From Rugosimonospora sp040255525 (GTDB taxonomy: Bacteria; Actinomycetota; Actinomycetes; Mycobacteriales; Micromonosporaceae), in contig JBDZVD010000006.1 of assembly GCA_040255525.1 (NCBI GenBank), positions 65,580 to 129,579 on the forward strand: 64,000 nucleotides of DNA. Reading direction: 5' to 3'. The notes under the pieces are model-generated. The model was not told where the DNA came from. It did no database searches and saw only the letters and a list, made by a program, of their open reading frames with translations. Shown piece after piece: positions 17,423 to 25,226 of this stretch. Every line of letters starts with the position of its first letter. The first letter of the stretch is position 1. The position numbers and the translations under genes were made by a program.

Positions 17423-18493
17423 ATGCGCGTGGGGATCATCGGGTACGGGCTCGCCGGCCGGGTCTTTCACGGGCGGCTGCTGGCCCGGGCGGACGGGGCC
17501 GAGGTGGTCGCCGTGGTCACCCGCGATCCCGGACGGAGGGCGTCCGCCGAGCGCGATCTGCCCGGTGTGACCTGCTACGACACCGTACCGGAGATGGTGT
17601 CCGCGGCCCGGCTGGACCTCGCTGTGGTGGCGAGCGTGCCGTCCGCCCACCCGGAGCACGCGCTGGCGTGCCTCTCGGCCGGCGTGGCGACCGTGGTCGA
17701 CAAGCCGCTCGCGGTCGACGCGGGTACCGCTGCCGGGATCGTCGCCGGGGCCGGTGACACTCCGCTGACCGTGTTCCAGAACCGCCGCTGGGACTCCGAC
17801 CAGCTCACCCTGCGCAGGCTGCGCGAGCACGACCGGCTCGGGCGGATCCTGCGGTACGAGTCGCGGTTCGAGCGCTGGCGCCCGCAGGTCGACCCGACCC
17901 GGTGGCGCGACGCCACCGGTCCGGCCGAGGGCGGAGGCGCACTGCTGGATCTCGGCAGCCACCTCGTCGACCAGGCGTTGTCGCTGTTCGGGCCGGTGCT
18001 TACCGTGTACGGCGAGGTGGAGACCCGGCGCGGCAACCGGCGGCCGGACGTGCTCGGGCAGCCCGGCGAGGGGGAGGCCGGGGACGGCGAGGTCGGCGAC
18101 GACGACGCGTTCGTCGCCCTGGAGCACGCCGACGGCACCCGGTCACAGCTGTGGTGCAGTGCCATCGCGGCGGCACCCGGGCCGCGGCTGCGGGTGCTGG
18201 GGTCGGGCGCCGGGTACGTCGTCGACGAGATCGACGGCCAGGAGGAGGCGCTGCGCGCCGGCCGGCCGGCCAGCGAGGCGAAGCCGCAGCAGGGCTGGCT
18301 GATCCGGGGTGCCGAACGCGAGTCGGTGGACCCGGAGCCCGGTGGGTGGCACGCGTTCTACCCGGCGGTACTGGCGGCGGTGCGGGACGGCGGCCCGATG
18401 CCGGTGGATCCGATGGACGCGGTACGGGCGCTGGAGATCATCGACGCGGCCCGGCGCTCGGCGAAGAACCGGGAGGTCGTCCGCGTCGGCTGA
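17423..18493 (+). CDS. Gfo/Idh/MocA-family NAD(P)-dependent oxidoreductase
   Basis: 356 residues. The Rossmann motif is VGIIGYGLAGRVFHGRLL at residues 2-19, and the diagnostic D/EKP motif is VVDKPLAV near 92. The C-terminal alpha/beta domain starts at about 125 (FQNRRWDSDQLTLRRL) and contains GGGALLDLGSHLVDQALSLF with the conserved Asp/His used in catalysis. Family members oxidise or reduce sugars, inositols or biliverdin-type substrates; no neighbour narrows this down. An 18-bp minisatellite begins six bases after the stop codon. Confidence 0.9.
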   Translation: MRVGIIGYGLAGRVFHGRLLARADGAEVVAVVTRDPGRRASAERDLPGVTCYDTVPEMVSAARLDLAVVASVPSAHPEHALACLSAGVATVVDKPLAVDAGTAAGIVAGAGDTPLTVFQNRRWDSDQLTLRRLREHDRLGRILRYESRFERWRPQVDPTRWRDATGPAEGGGALLDLGSHLVDQALSLFGPVLTVYGEVETRRGNRRPDVLGQPGEGEAGDGEVGDDDAFVALEHADGTRSQLWCSAIAAAPGPRLRVLGSGAGYVVDEIDGQEEALRAGRPASEAKPQQGWLIRGAERESVDPEPGGWHAFYPAVLAAVRDGGPMPVDPMDAVRALEIIDAARRSAKNREVVRVG

Positions 18494-18499
18494 CGCCGG

Positions 18500-18571
18500 G
18501 ACCGGCCAGGGCACCCGGACCGGCCAGGGCACCCGGACCGGCCAGGGCACCCGGACCGGCCAGGGCACCCG
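18500..18571. repeat. 18-bp tandem repeat running into gap 1
   Basis: Four exact units of GACCGGCCAGGGCACCCG, the last ending at the first N. It starts six bases after the TGA of the Gfo/Idh gene. The true copy number is unknown because the gap begins within the array. Confidence 0.9.
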
Positions 18572-18671
18572 NNNNNNNNNNNNNNNNNNNNNNNNNNNNN
18601 NNNNNNNNNNNNNNNNNNNNNNNNNNNNNNNNNNNNNNNNNNNNNNNNNNNNNNNNNNNNNNNNNNNNNNN
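18572..18671. other. Assembly gap of 100 N
   Basis: Exactly 100 undetermined bases, the conventional placeholder length. The left flank is the 18-bp tandem array; the right flank shows no repeat unit. Real length unknown. Confidence 0.98.
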
Positions 18672-18712
18672 GACCGCCCGCAGCGGCGGTGCCGGGCCCC
18701 CGCAACGAACGG

Positions 18713-18750
18713 ACCCGTCCGGAGAGCGCTCGCGCACCCTCCGGACGGGT
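18713..18750 (+). terminator. Rho-independent-type terminator hairpin
   Basis: Perfect 12-bp stem ACCCGTCCGGAG / CTCCGGACGGGT with a 14-base loop, followed by TCTGTCATCT. It lies downstream of the Gfo/Idh gene beyond gap 1, and upstream of the convergent MDR oxidoreductase end. Confidence 0.75.
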
Positions 18751-18868
18751 TCTGTCATCTCCCGCCCGCGACCGGCCACACCCCTGTACCGACCGCACGA
18801 TCCACGGTACAGACATCGGATGGCCGGCGCGTCGCGAGGCCGTGTCGAGGTGGTGAACGGTACTCGTC

Positions 18869-19879
18869 TCAGTCCAGCCGGACGATCATTTTCCCGGTGT
18901 TCGTGCCCTGCAGAACGCCCAGAAACGCCTCGGCGGTGTGTTCGATGCCGTCGATGAGCGTCTCGTTGAACCGGACTTTGCCCTCCCGTAACCATCCGCT
19001 CATTTCGCCGATGAAGCCGGGCATCCGGCTGTAGTGATCCGTCACGATGAAGCCGCGCAACGCCAGCCGTTTAGTGATCACGAGCGGCAGGTTGGCCGGC
19101 CCGGGTACCGGCGATTCGGCGTTGTATCCCGATATCGCGCCGCACAGGGCGACCCGGCCGTTCCTGCGCAGCCGGCCGATCGCGGCCTCGAGATGATCGC
19201 CGCCCACGTTGTCGAAGTAGACGTCGATGCCGTCCGGCGCCGCTTGGGCGAGCGCCTGGCCCACCGGGCTGTCTCGGTAGTTGAACGCCGCGTCGAAGCC
19301 CAGCTCCCGGATGTAGGCGATCTTGCTGGCCGTGCTGGCGCTGCCGATGACCCGGGACGCGCCGCGCAGCCGGGCGATCTGCCCGGCCAGGCTGCCCACC
19401 GCGCCGGCCGCCGACGAGACGAAGACCGCATCTCCGGGCTGCATACCGGCGATGTCGACTAAGCCGACATAAGCAGTCAGACCGGGCATCCCGAGCGCGC
19501 CCAGGTACACCGACGGGCGCAGTCCAGGCACCGGCGGCACGACGGACGCCCGCTCCGCGTCGAGTACCGCGTACTCCCGCCAGCCGAGCTGGTGCAGCAC
19601 CAGATCGCCCCGGGACAGCGCGGTGTCACCGGCCTCCACGACCTCACCGACCGCGCCGCCCTCCAGCGCCTCACCGAGCCGGAACGGCGGCACGTACGAC
19701 TTCGCGTCGTTCATCCGGCCGCGCATGTACGGATCGACGGAAAGGAACCGGTTCCGGACCAGTACCTGACCCGGGCCCGGGGCCGGAACAGGCGCCTCTA
19801 CCAGGGAAAAGTTGTCCGGCGTGGGCCAGCCGGTGGGGCGGGAGGCGAGACGTACTTCACGACCGATGAGGGTAGCCAT
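18869..19879 (-). CDS. NADP-dependent medium-chain oxidoreductase, PTGR type
   Basis: 336 residues from the ATG at 19879 (MATLIGREVRLASRP), where family alignment normally begins; an in-frame ATG at 19903 adds eight residues. The N-terminal GroES-like domain has FLSVDPYMRGRMND, and the Rossmann domain has VFVSSAAGAVGSLAGQIARL and DVYFDNVGGDHLEAAI. These are hallmarks of the zinc-free leukotriene B4 dehydrogenase / prostaglandin reductase branch, which reduces the double bond of alpha,beta-unsaturated carbonyls with NADPH. No zinc ligands of classical ADHs are seen. It stands alone, facing the STAS gene divergently across about 160 bp. Confidence 0.9.
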   Translation of the reverse strand: MATLIGREVRLASRPTGWPTPDNFSLVEAPVPAPGPGQVLVRNRFLSVDPYMRGRMNDAKSYVPPFRLGEALEGGAVGEVVEAGDTALSRGDLVLHQLGWREYAVLDAERASVVPPVPGLRPSVYLGALGMPGLTAYVGLVDIAGMQPGDAVFVSSAAGAVGSLAGQIARLRGASRVIGSASTASKIAYIRELGFDAAFNYRDSPVGQALAQAAPDGIDVYFDNVGGDHLEAAIGRLRRNGRVALCGAISGYNAESPVPGPANLPLVITKRLALRGFIVTDHYSRMPGFIGEMSGWLREGKVRFNETLIDGIEHTAEAFLGVLQGTNTGKMIVRLD

Positions 19880-20043
19880 CCGGCCAGCGTACGGCCGCGC
19901 CATGATGGCTCCGTAGCGCGAGGAAGATGTGACAGCCCGCGAAATGCCAGTGGGCCGCGCCCTTGCGAATGTGGTACAAAGGGCAAGCTTGCTGTGCGAT
20001 TCATGGGTTCATCACCACCGGAGTAGAGCCGCCGGGAGGTTCA

Positions 20044-20403
20044 ATGTCCACCTTGACGATCACCGTCCGCATGGACAGTAACGGCGCGGTGCAGATCAAC
20101 CCGGCAGGCGAGATTGATGCCGACAACTGCCATGAGCTGCGGGAGCAGGTTGGCAGCCTGTTGGCCACCAGTCCGCCGCCGCTGATCAAGGTGGATATGT
20201 CGCTCGTCAAGTTCATCGACTCGGTCGGCATCGGCGCGCTGGTCGCCTGCTACCACGCGGCCGCCGCCAGCGGCGTGCGGCTGGTGGTCAGCAACCCCAC
20301 CGCCTACGTGCACCGGATCCTGTATATCTCCGGCCTGCTCGGCCTGTTCGGCTCGCCCGCCCGGCTGCCCGAGCGCGGCCGTCGCCCGGCCCCGACCGGC
20401 TGA
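20044..20403 (+). CDS. STAS-domain anti-sigma factor antagonist
   Basis: 119 residues, ATG preceded by GGGAGG. A single STAS domain: INPAGEIDADNCHELREQV, then VDMSLVKFIDSVGIGALVAC, where the Ser after Asp is the usual site phosphorylated by a partner anti-sigma kinase, and a C-terminal SNPTAYVHRILYISGL. In this family the unphosphorylated form sequesters an RsbW/SpoIIAB-type kinase and frees a sigma factor. No partner kinase or sigma gene lies nearby, so the target is encoded elsewhere. The stop codon and the last coding bases lie inside a 16-bp tandem repeat, so the tail PAPTG is repeat-derived. Confidence 0.9.
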   Translation: MSTLTITVRMDSNGAVQINPAGEIDADNCHELREQVGSLLATSPPPLIKVDMSLVKFIDSVGIGALVACYHAAAASGVRLVVSNPTAYVHRILYISGLLGLFGSPARLPERGRRPAPTG

Positions 20404-20455
20404 GTCACCGACCGGCTGAGTCACCGGCCGGCCAAGTCACCGCCCGGCCGACCTG
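20392..20455. repeat. 16-bp minisatellite over the STAS stop codon
   Basis: Four head-to-tail units: 20392-20407 and 20408-20423 are identical (CCGACCGGCTGAGTCA), 20424-20439 differs at four sites, and a fourth unit from 20440 is more degenerate. The TGA stop at 20401 is inside the first unit. Confidence 0.8.
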
Positions 20456-20482
20456 CCGCGGTCGGCCACCGCCCGCCGGCGC

Positions 20483-22744
20483 TCAGTGCCAGCTGTCGTC
20501 GGTGCCGACCGTGGTGAGTCGCTGGGTGGCCCGGGACAGCGCGACATAGAGGGTACGCACGCCGGACGGCGACTCCGCGATGATCGCTGACGGTTCCACC
20601 ACGAGTACCCCGTCGTACTCCATGCCCTTGCTCTCCAGGCTGTTGACCGTCTGCAGGCGGCCGGGGTCGAGGCCGGCCACCCAACCGGCGACCCGTTCCT
20701 TCGCGGCCTGGGCGGCGATCACGCCGACCGTCCCGTCCACCTCGGCCAGCAGCGCCTCCGCGGCCTCGCGCACCGCGGGTTCGAGGTCGCCGGTCCGGAC
20801 GTGCCGGGGGGCGACCCCGCTGCGCCGCACCGCGGTCGGCAGCTCGATGTCCGGCTCGGCCCGGCGCACCACCCCGGCGGCGACCTCGAAGATCTCCTCG
20901 GAGTTCCGGTAGTTGGTGCTCAGCACGTACTCGGTGCGCCGCCGGCGGCCGAGGGCCGCGTCCCGCGCCCGCCGCACCTCGGCCGGATCGCCGTGCCAGG
21001 CGGACTGCGCCGGGTCCCCGACCACGGTCCAGCTCGCGTACTCCGCCCGGCGGCCGATCATGCGCCACTGCATCGGCGAGACGTCCTGCGCCTCGTCGAC
21101 CACGACGTGCGCGTACTCGCGGTAGTCGGCCGGCCGCTCCACCGCCGCCGCCCGGCTCGCCGCGACGCGGTCGGCGTGCGTGGTCACTTCACGTACGCCG
21201 TTCACCACGAACGGGTCGCCCCGCCGCTTCGGCGGTGCCGGCGGGGCGCCGAGCAACTCGTCGAGTTCGTCGAGCAGGGCGACATCTTCCACCGCGGGGC
21301 CGTCGGCGTCGAGCCGGGCCAGCGACCCGGCCAGCGTCCGGACCTCGGCCGTGGACAGCAGGCCGTCGCCGTACCGGCGGGCCCGACCCGGATCGGCGAA
21401 CCAGCCCAGGACGTCGACCGGTCGTAGCCGCGGCCACCAGGCCCGCATGAACGCGATGAACTCTCGCCGCTCGGCGATGTCCGACGCGAATTCCGGGCGC
21501 CGCTGGACGCTCCGCTCGCCCAGCAGGTCGACCGCCTGCCGCCACAGCGCGTCCAGCACGTACCCGGCGGCCTTCGCCCGCACGGTGTTGCGCTTGACGC
21601 CACCGGACATCACGGTGTCGCGCAGCCCGTTCAGCTCGCGCCGGTTCAGCCGCAGCAGGGTGCCCCGGTAGAGCAGGCGCAGTTCGTCGGGGGCGCCCGG
21701 GGTGATGTCGCGGGCGGCCCGGGCGAGTACCCGGCTCATCCGCAGGGAGCCCTTCACCAGGGCGACCTCGTCGGGGTCGTGCCGGGTCGCCTCGGTACCC
21801 ACGACGAGCGAGCCCAACGACCGCAGGGTCACGTCGTCCTCGCCGAGGGACGGCAGCACCCGGGCGATGTAGTTGACGAACACCGGGGACGGCCCGACCA
21901 CGAGCACGCCGCCGCCGGCGAAGCGCTGCCGGTCGGCGTAGAGCAGGTACGCGACTCGGTGCAGGGCGACCGCCGTCTTGCCGGTACCCGGGCCGCCGCG
22001 CACCACGGTCACGCCCGACGCGGCGGAGCGGATCGCCTCGTCCTGCTCCCGCTGGATGGTGGCCACGATGTCGCGCATCCCGGTACCGGTCGCCCGGGCC
22101 AGCGTGGCGACCAGGGCGCCGTCACCGACCACCCGCATCCCGGGTGGTGCGGCGCCGGGGTCGAGCAGGTCGTCCTCGACGCCGGTGACGCGCTCGCCGG
22201 CGCACTGGATCATCCGGCGCCGGATGACGCCCAGCGGGTCGACCGGAGTGGCCCGGTAGAACGGGGCGGCCGCGGGCGCCCGCCAGTCGATGACCAGCGG
22301 GGTGGCGTCCGTGTCACGCAACCCGATCCGGCCGATGTAGCGCACCTCACCGGGCGTCTGCCCGCCGCTGGTCGCCGCGCTGCCGCCGTCCGTGCCGCCG
22401 GCGGCGCCGGGGCGCAGGTCCAGCCGGCCGAAGACCAGCCCGTCGTGCTCGGCGTCGAGCAGCCGGCGGCGGCGCGCGGCATGGAACACCATGGCGTCCC
22501 GCTCGACCAGCGCGGCGAACGTACCGGCCCGGGCGATGCCGTAACCGGCGGTCTCGGAGGCTGCCGCCTCCTTCTTGGTGACCTCCAACCGGGCGTACAC
22601 CCGGTCGACGTGGCGCTGCTCGGCGGCGATCTCTTCAGCCACGTGGCCGGCGTCGTCGCGGCCGGGCACGGGCCGGCGATCGGCCGGGCATTCGTCCGCG
22701 GCCGGTGCGGTGTCCGGGCCGCTCGGGTGACGTTGGTCCGTCAA
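20483..22744 (-). CDS. HelD/HelR-type superfamily 1 ATPase
   Basis: About 753 residues. The best start is a TTG at 22744 after GGGGAG; a longer open frame continues only because the upstream repeat has no stops. An N-terminal helical region (AEEIAAEQRHVDRVYARLE) is followed by a small domain with YIGRIGLRD and LVIDWRAPAAAPFYRA, both typical of HelD-like proteins. Walker A is GGPGTGKTAVALHRVAYLLY (about 260), helicase motif II is VVVDEAQDVSPMQW, then VVGDPAQSAW and late TNYRNSEEI and LYVALSRATQRL. Such proteins remove stalled RNA polymerase from DNA. The HelR subset gives rifampicin tolerance in actinomycetes; I cannot confirm that subset here. Confidence 0.85.
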   Translation of the reverse strand: MTDQRHPSGPDTAPAADECPADRRPVPGRDDAGHVAEEIAAEQRHVDRVYARLEVTKKEAAASETAGYGIARAGTFAALVERDAMVFHAARRRRLLDAEHDGLVFGRLDLRPGAAGGTDGGSAATSGGQTPGEVRYIGRIGLRDTDATPLVIDWRAPAAAPFYRATPVDPLGVIRRRMIQCAGERVTGVEDDLLDPGAAPPGMRVVGDGALVATLARATGTGMRDIVATIQREQDEAIRSAASGVTVVRGGPGTGKTAVALHRVAYLLYADRQRFAGGGVLVVGPSPVFVNYIARVLPSLGEDDVTLRSLGSLVVGTEATRHDPDEVALVKGSLRMSRVLARAARDITPGAPDELRLLYRGTLLRLNRRELNGLRDTVMSGGVKRNTVRAKAAGYVLDALWRQAVDLLGERSVQRRPEFASDIAERREFIAFMRAWWPRLRPVDVLGWFADPGRARRYGDGLLSTAEVRTLAGSLARLDADGPAVEDVALLDELDELLGAPPAPPKRRGDPFVVNGVREVTTHADRVAASRAAAVERPADYREYAHVVVDEAQDVSPMQWRMIGRRAEYASWTVVGDPAQSAWHGDPAEVRRARDAALGRRRRTEYVLSTNYRNSEEIFEVAAGVVRRAEPDIELPTAVRRSGVAPRHVRTGDLEPAVREAAEALLAEVDGTVGVIAAQAAKERVAGWVAGLDPGRLQTVNSLESKGMEYDGVLVVEPSAIIAESPSGVRTLYVALSRATQRLTTVGTDDSWH

Positions 22745-22768
22745 GGCACTCCCCGCAATCGGCGACAG

Positions 22769-23080
22769 TCTGGCTCGGCGCGTCTGGCGCCGCGCCGCGA
22801 CCCGGTCCAGTCGTCCGACCGGTGTGGCTCGGCGCGTCTGGCGCCGCGCCGCGACCCGGTCCAGTCGTCCGACCGGTCTNNNNNNNNNNNNNNNNNNNNN
22901 NNNNNNNNNNNNNNNNNNNNNNNNNNNNNNNNNNNNNNNNNNNNNNNNNNNNNNNNNNNNNNNNNNNNNNNNNNNNNNNTCTGGCTCGGCGCGTCTGGCG
23001 CCGCGCCGCGACCCGGTCCAGTCGTCCGACCGGTCTGGCTCGGCGCGTCTGGCGCCGCGCCGCGACCCAGACCAGTCGTA
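22769..23080. repeat. 54-bp tandem array, stop-free in six frames, spanning gap 2
   Basis: Complete units at 22769-22822, 22823-22876 and 22980-23033, a near-complete unit from 23034, and a unit cut by the gap at 22877. Each unit contains TCTGGCT, a hairpin CGGCGC-GTCTG-GCGCCG, then CGCCGCGACCCGGTCCAG and TCGTCCGACCGG. 54 is a multiple of three and no stop codon occurs in any of the six frames. Related single copies occur at 25256, 58683 and 62653. The array fills the interval between the helR start and the DedA stop, both reverse strand, so helR transcription must start in it or cross it. Confidence 0.9.
22880..22979. other. Assembly gap of 100 N
   Basis: Exactly 100 undetermined bases inside the 54-bp tandem array, with the same repeat on both sides. 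The array was probably too long for the reads; true copy number is unknown. Confidence 0.98.
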
Positions 23081-23157
23081 GGGTACGGGCTGGTCAGCAG
23101 TTGGAAATCGATCACCCGTCGGGTATGCGTCGCCGGTCGTTCGATAGGATGAACGGG

Positions 23158-23814
23158 TCAGCCGGTCAAGGATGGCTCGGTGTCCTGGTCGTCCTCGTCG
23201 TGCTGGGCACCGAACGACCTCTTCGCCCGGTGCCGCAGGATCAGCGTGGTCACGATGCCGGCGACGATCGCGACGGCCAGCGCGATCCAGGAGAAGTTCT
23301 TCAGCCACCGGTCGGCGGCCTTGCCGGCCGCGTACACGGCGAACGCGGTGCCCGACGCCCACAGGATCCCACCGCTCGCGTTGGCCAGCAGGAACGTGGT
23401 GTACCGCACCCGGAGCGCACCGGCCAGCGGCCCGGCGAAGATGCGCAGCAGCGCGATGAACCGGCCGAAGAAGATCGCCCACGCGCCCCTGCGCTGGAAG
23501 ATCTGCTCCGCCCTTGCCAGGTGCGGTGGCCCCAGGTGGTTGGGGAATCGCCGGCCCAGCCATTCGAGCAGGGACCGCCCGCCCCGGCGCCCGATCGCGT
23601 ACCCGATCGAGTCGCCCACGATCGCGCCGAGGCTCGCCGCGATCGCCACCCACCAGACGTTCGTGATCCCGCTCGTGGCCAGCAGCGCCGCGGCGACGAG
23701 GGCAGTCTCGCCCGGCAGTGGCACCCCGAGGCTCTCCGTGCCGACCACGATGGCGACCAGAGCGTAGATCAATCCCGGCGGCAGCGCCGACAGCCAGTGC
23801 TGCACGCTCTCCAC
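23158..23814 (-). CDS. DedA-family membrane protein
   Basis: 218 residues from the GTG at 23814 (AAGGGGG upstream). DedA signatures: VGTESLGVPLPGETALVAAA near residue 23, GDSIGYAIGRRGG near 68 and the conserved FFGRFIALLRIFAGPLAG near 112, with four to five membrane segments. DedA proteins act as proton-linked lipid (undecaprenyl phosphate or phosphatidylethanolamine) flippases and affect envelope integrity and pH. The charged C-terminal tail (HDEDDQDTEPS) is cytosolic. The stop lies about 75 bp from the 54-bp array. Confidence 0.9.
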   Translation of the reverse strand: MESVQHWLSALPPGLIYALVAIVVGTESLGVPLPGETALVAAALLATSGITNVWWVAIAASLGAIVGDSIGYAIGRRGGRSLLEWLGRRFPNHLGPPHLARAEQIFQRRGAWAIFFGRFIALLRIFAGPLAGALRVRYTTFLLANASGGILWASGTAFAVYAAGKAADRWLKNFSWIALAVAIVAGIVTTLILRHRAKRSFGAQHDEDDQDTEPSLTG

Positions 23815-24054
23815 GGACCACCCCCTTGGTCTTGGCAACCGTACCCCAGGCCGGCTCGCGGCCCGTCGCGCTCTCGCGGCGCCTGACCGGGCCTCGGCCG
23901 TCCGGTGGACGCCACCGTGACGAACCGGTTCGACAGGCCGGAGCATTCGGCGCCCGAACGCGCGGGCCGGATCGGCGGGGCATACCCCGGCAACCGGCCC
24001 GCACACGCCGATGCCCGCGCCGGCGGCGCGGGCATCGGAACGTTTCCTGGCTGC

Positions 24055-24387
24055 TCAGCCCTCGAACACGCCGGCGTCGACCAGACGCTTCTCGGTCGCG
24101 TCCCAGCCGTCGCTCGGGTGAGCGGAGGCAAGCGCGGTGAGCTCGGCACGGATCTTGGCGCCGTGGCCGGCCCCCGCCAGCGTCCGGATCTCCTCGACGA
24201 ACGCGTCGGAGTCGGTGCGCAGGTGGGCGGTCTTGCCGTTGGTCAGGTTGCGCACGTAGGCGTGCTTACCGTGGTTGAGAGGGATCAGGTACTTGAACTC
24301 GCCCAGCACGCTGAGCGCGCCGCCCGCCGCCCCGGCCTGGCCGGCGCGGACGGATGCGCGGGCGGTCTTCGAGGTGTTGCTCGCCAC
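24055..24387 (-). CDS. Conserved-looking small hypothetical protein
   Basis: 110 residues from a GTG at 24387 with AGGAGATTCGC just upstream, a strong ribosome site. The sequence has a basic N-terminus (SKTARASVRAGQAG), a central LIPLNHGKHAYVRNLTNGK and an Ala/Asp-rich C-terminus, and no signal or membrane segment. I do not recognise the family. It is transcribed divergently from DUF3145. Confidence 0.6.
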   Translation of the reverse strand: MASNTSKTARASVRAGQAGAAGGALSVLGEFKYLIPLNHGKHAYVRNLTNGKTAHLRTDSDAFVEEIRTLAGAGHGAKIRAELTALASAHPSDGWDATEKRLVDAGVFEG

Positions 24388-24721
24388 GCGAATCTCCTGC
24401 CACTACAGATCTCGGCCGGCGGCCGATTTCAAGAATTGGGGTGCGGGCAAGTCTACCCGACCCGAGCCGCAGGTCCCGGCTCGGTGCCGGCCTCCTGGCT
24501 GGCCGACATCACCGCTCTGGGTAAGCAACGGGTGGCGATCGGTGAATGTTCCCATCCGATCGGGGGCATTTCCGCGATTCACTGGCGCCCCTTGCGTCAC
24601 AGCGGCATCATGACATCAAACATCGGGCCGACCAGGGGTTGGCCAATAAGGGACGCAGACTGACAAATCCGGTGCCAGGTCGTAGGGGAAGACGCACCTG
24701 GAGTTCCGGGGGAGGTCAGCT
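24388..24721. other. Divergent intergenic region upstream of DUF3145
   Basis: 334 bp between a reverse-strand gene and the DUF3145 start. It is less GC-rich than its surroundings near 24600-24680 (CATCATGACATCAAACATC), a likely promoter zone. GGGGGAGG immediately before 24722 is the ribosome site. No gene is seen. Confidence 0.4.
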
Positions 24722-25213
24722 GTGCCTACGCGTGGCGTCGTGTACGTCCACTCCACGCCACTCGCCGTGTGCGCGCACGTCGAGTGGGCGATAGCGCGCG
24801 TCCTGGACGCGCCCGTCAGCCTGCACTGGTCGGCCCAGCCCATCGAGCACGGCGCCCAGCGCGCCGAGTGCAGCTGGTCTGGGCGGGCGGGTACCGGGGC
24901 AGAGCTGGCCGCCGGCCTGCGCCAGTGGCCGATGATCCGGTTCGAGGTGACCGAGGAGCCCAGCCCGGGAGTCGACGGGCAGCGCTTCATGTACGTGCCG
25001 GGTCGGGGGTTGTTCGCCGCGGCGATGAGCGCCAACGGCGACATCATGGTGGGCGAGGACCGGTTGCGGGCGCTGATCGCCTCGGCGCGCGGACCGGAAG
25101 GGCTTTCGCATGCGCTGGACAAGGCTTTGGGTACCGCGTGGGACGCCGAGCTGGAGCCCTACCGGTACGCGGGCGACGGCGCACCGGTGACCTGGCTCAC
25201 CCGGGTCGGGTAG
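24722..25213 (+). CDS. DUF3145 family protein
   Basis: 163 residues from a GTG preceded by GGGGGAGG. The opening TRGVVYVHSTPLAVCAHVEW, the WSGRAGTGAELAAGL block and RFMYVPGRGLFAAAMSANGD are the recognisable features of DUF3145, an actinobacteria-specific family. In Streptomyces the family member lies beside the fabD-fabH-acp-fabF operon (from memory), and here it sits just beyond accD with a GH3 gene in between, which supports an old link to fatty acid synthesis. Biochemical function unknown. Confidence 0.9.
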   Translation: MPTRGVVYVHSTPLAVCAHVEWAIARVLDAPVSLHWSAQPIEHGAQRAECSWSGRAGTGAELAAGLRQWPMIRFEVTEEPSPGVDGQRFMYVPGRGLFAAAMSANGDIMVGEDRLRALIASARGPEGLSHALDKALGTAWDAELEPYRYAGDGAPVTWLTRVG

Positions 25214-25226
25214 GAGCCCCCGCGCC

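Noticed and set aside
18358..18816. Open frames through the 18-bp repeat and gap 1
   Set aside because: 18 is a multiple of three and the unit has no stop in several frames, so the openness is trivial; no family resemblance.
22741..23115. Possible repeat-encoded protein (tandem 18-residue repeats) from the 54-bp array
   Set aside because: Every frame is open, there is no ribosome site, and the gap makes the frame arbitrary. Structure-level conservation suits a non-coding element better.
22745..24004. Very long reverse frame joining DedA, the repeat array, the N gap and helR as one 1,173-codon protein
   Set aside because: The frame is open only because the repeat has no stops and the 100 N are read through. 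DedA is in another frame and helR has its own ribosome site and start.
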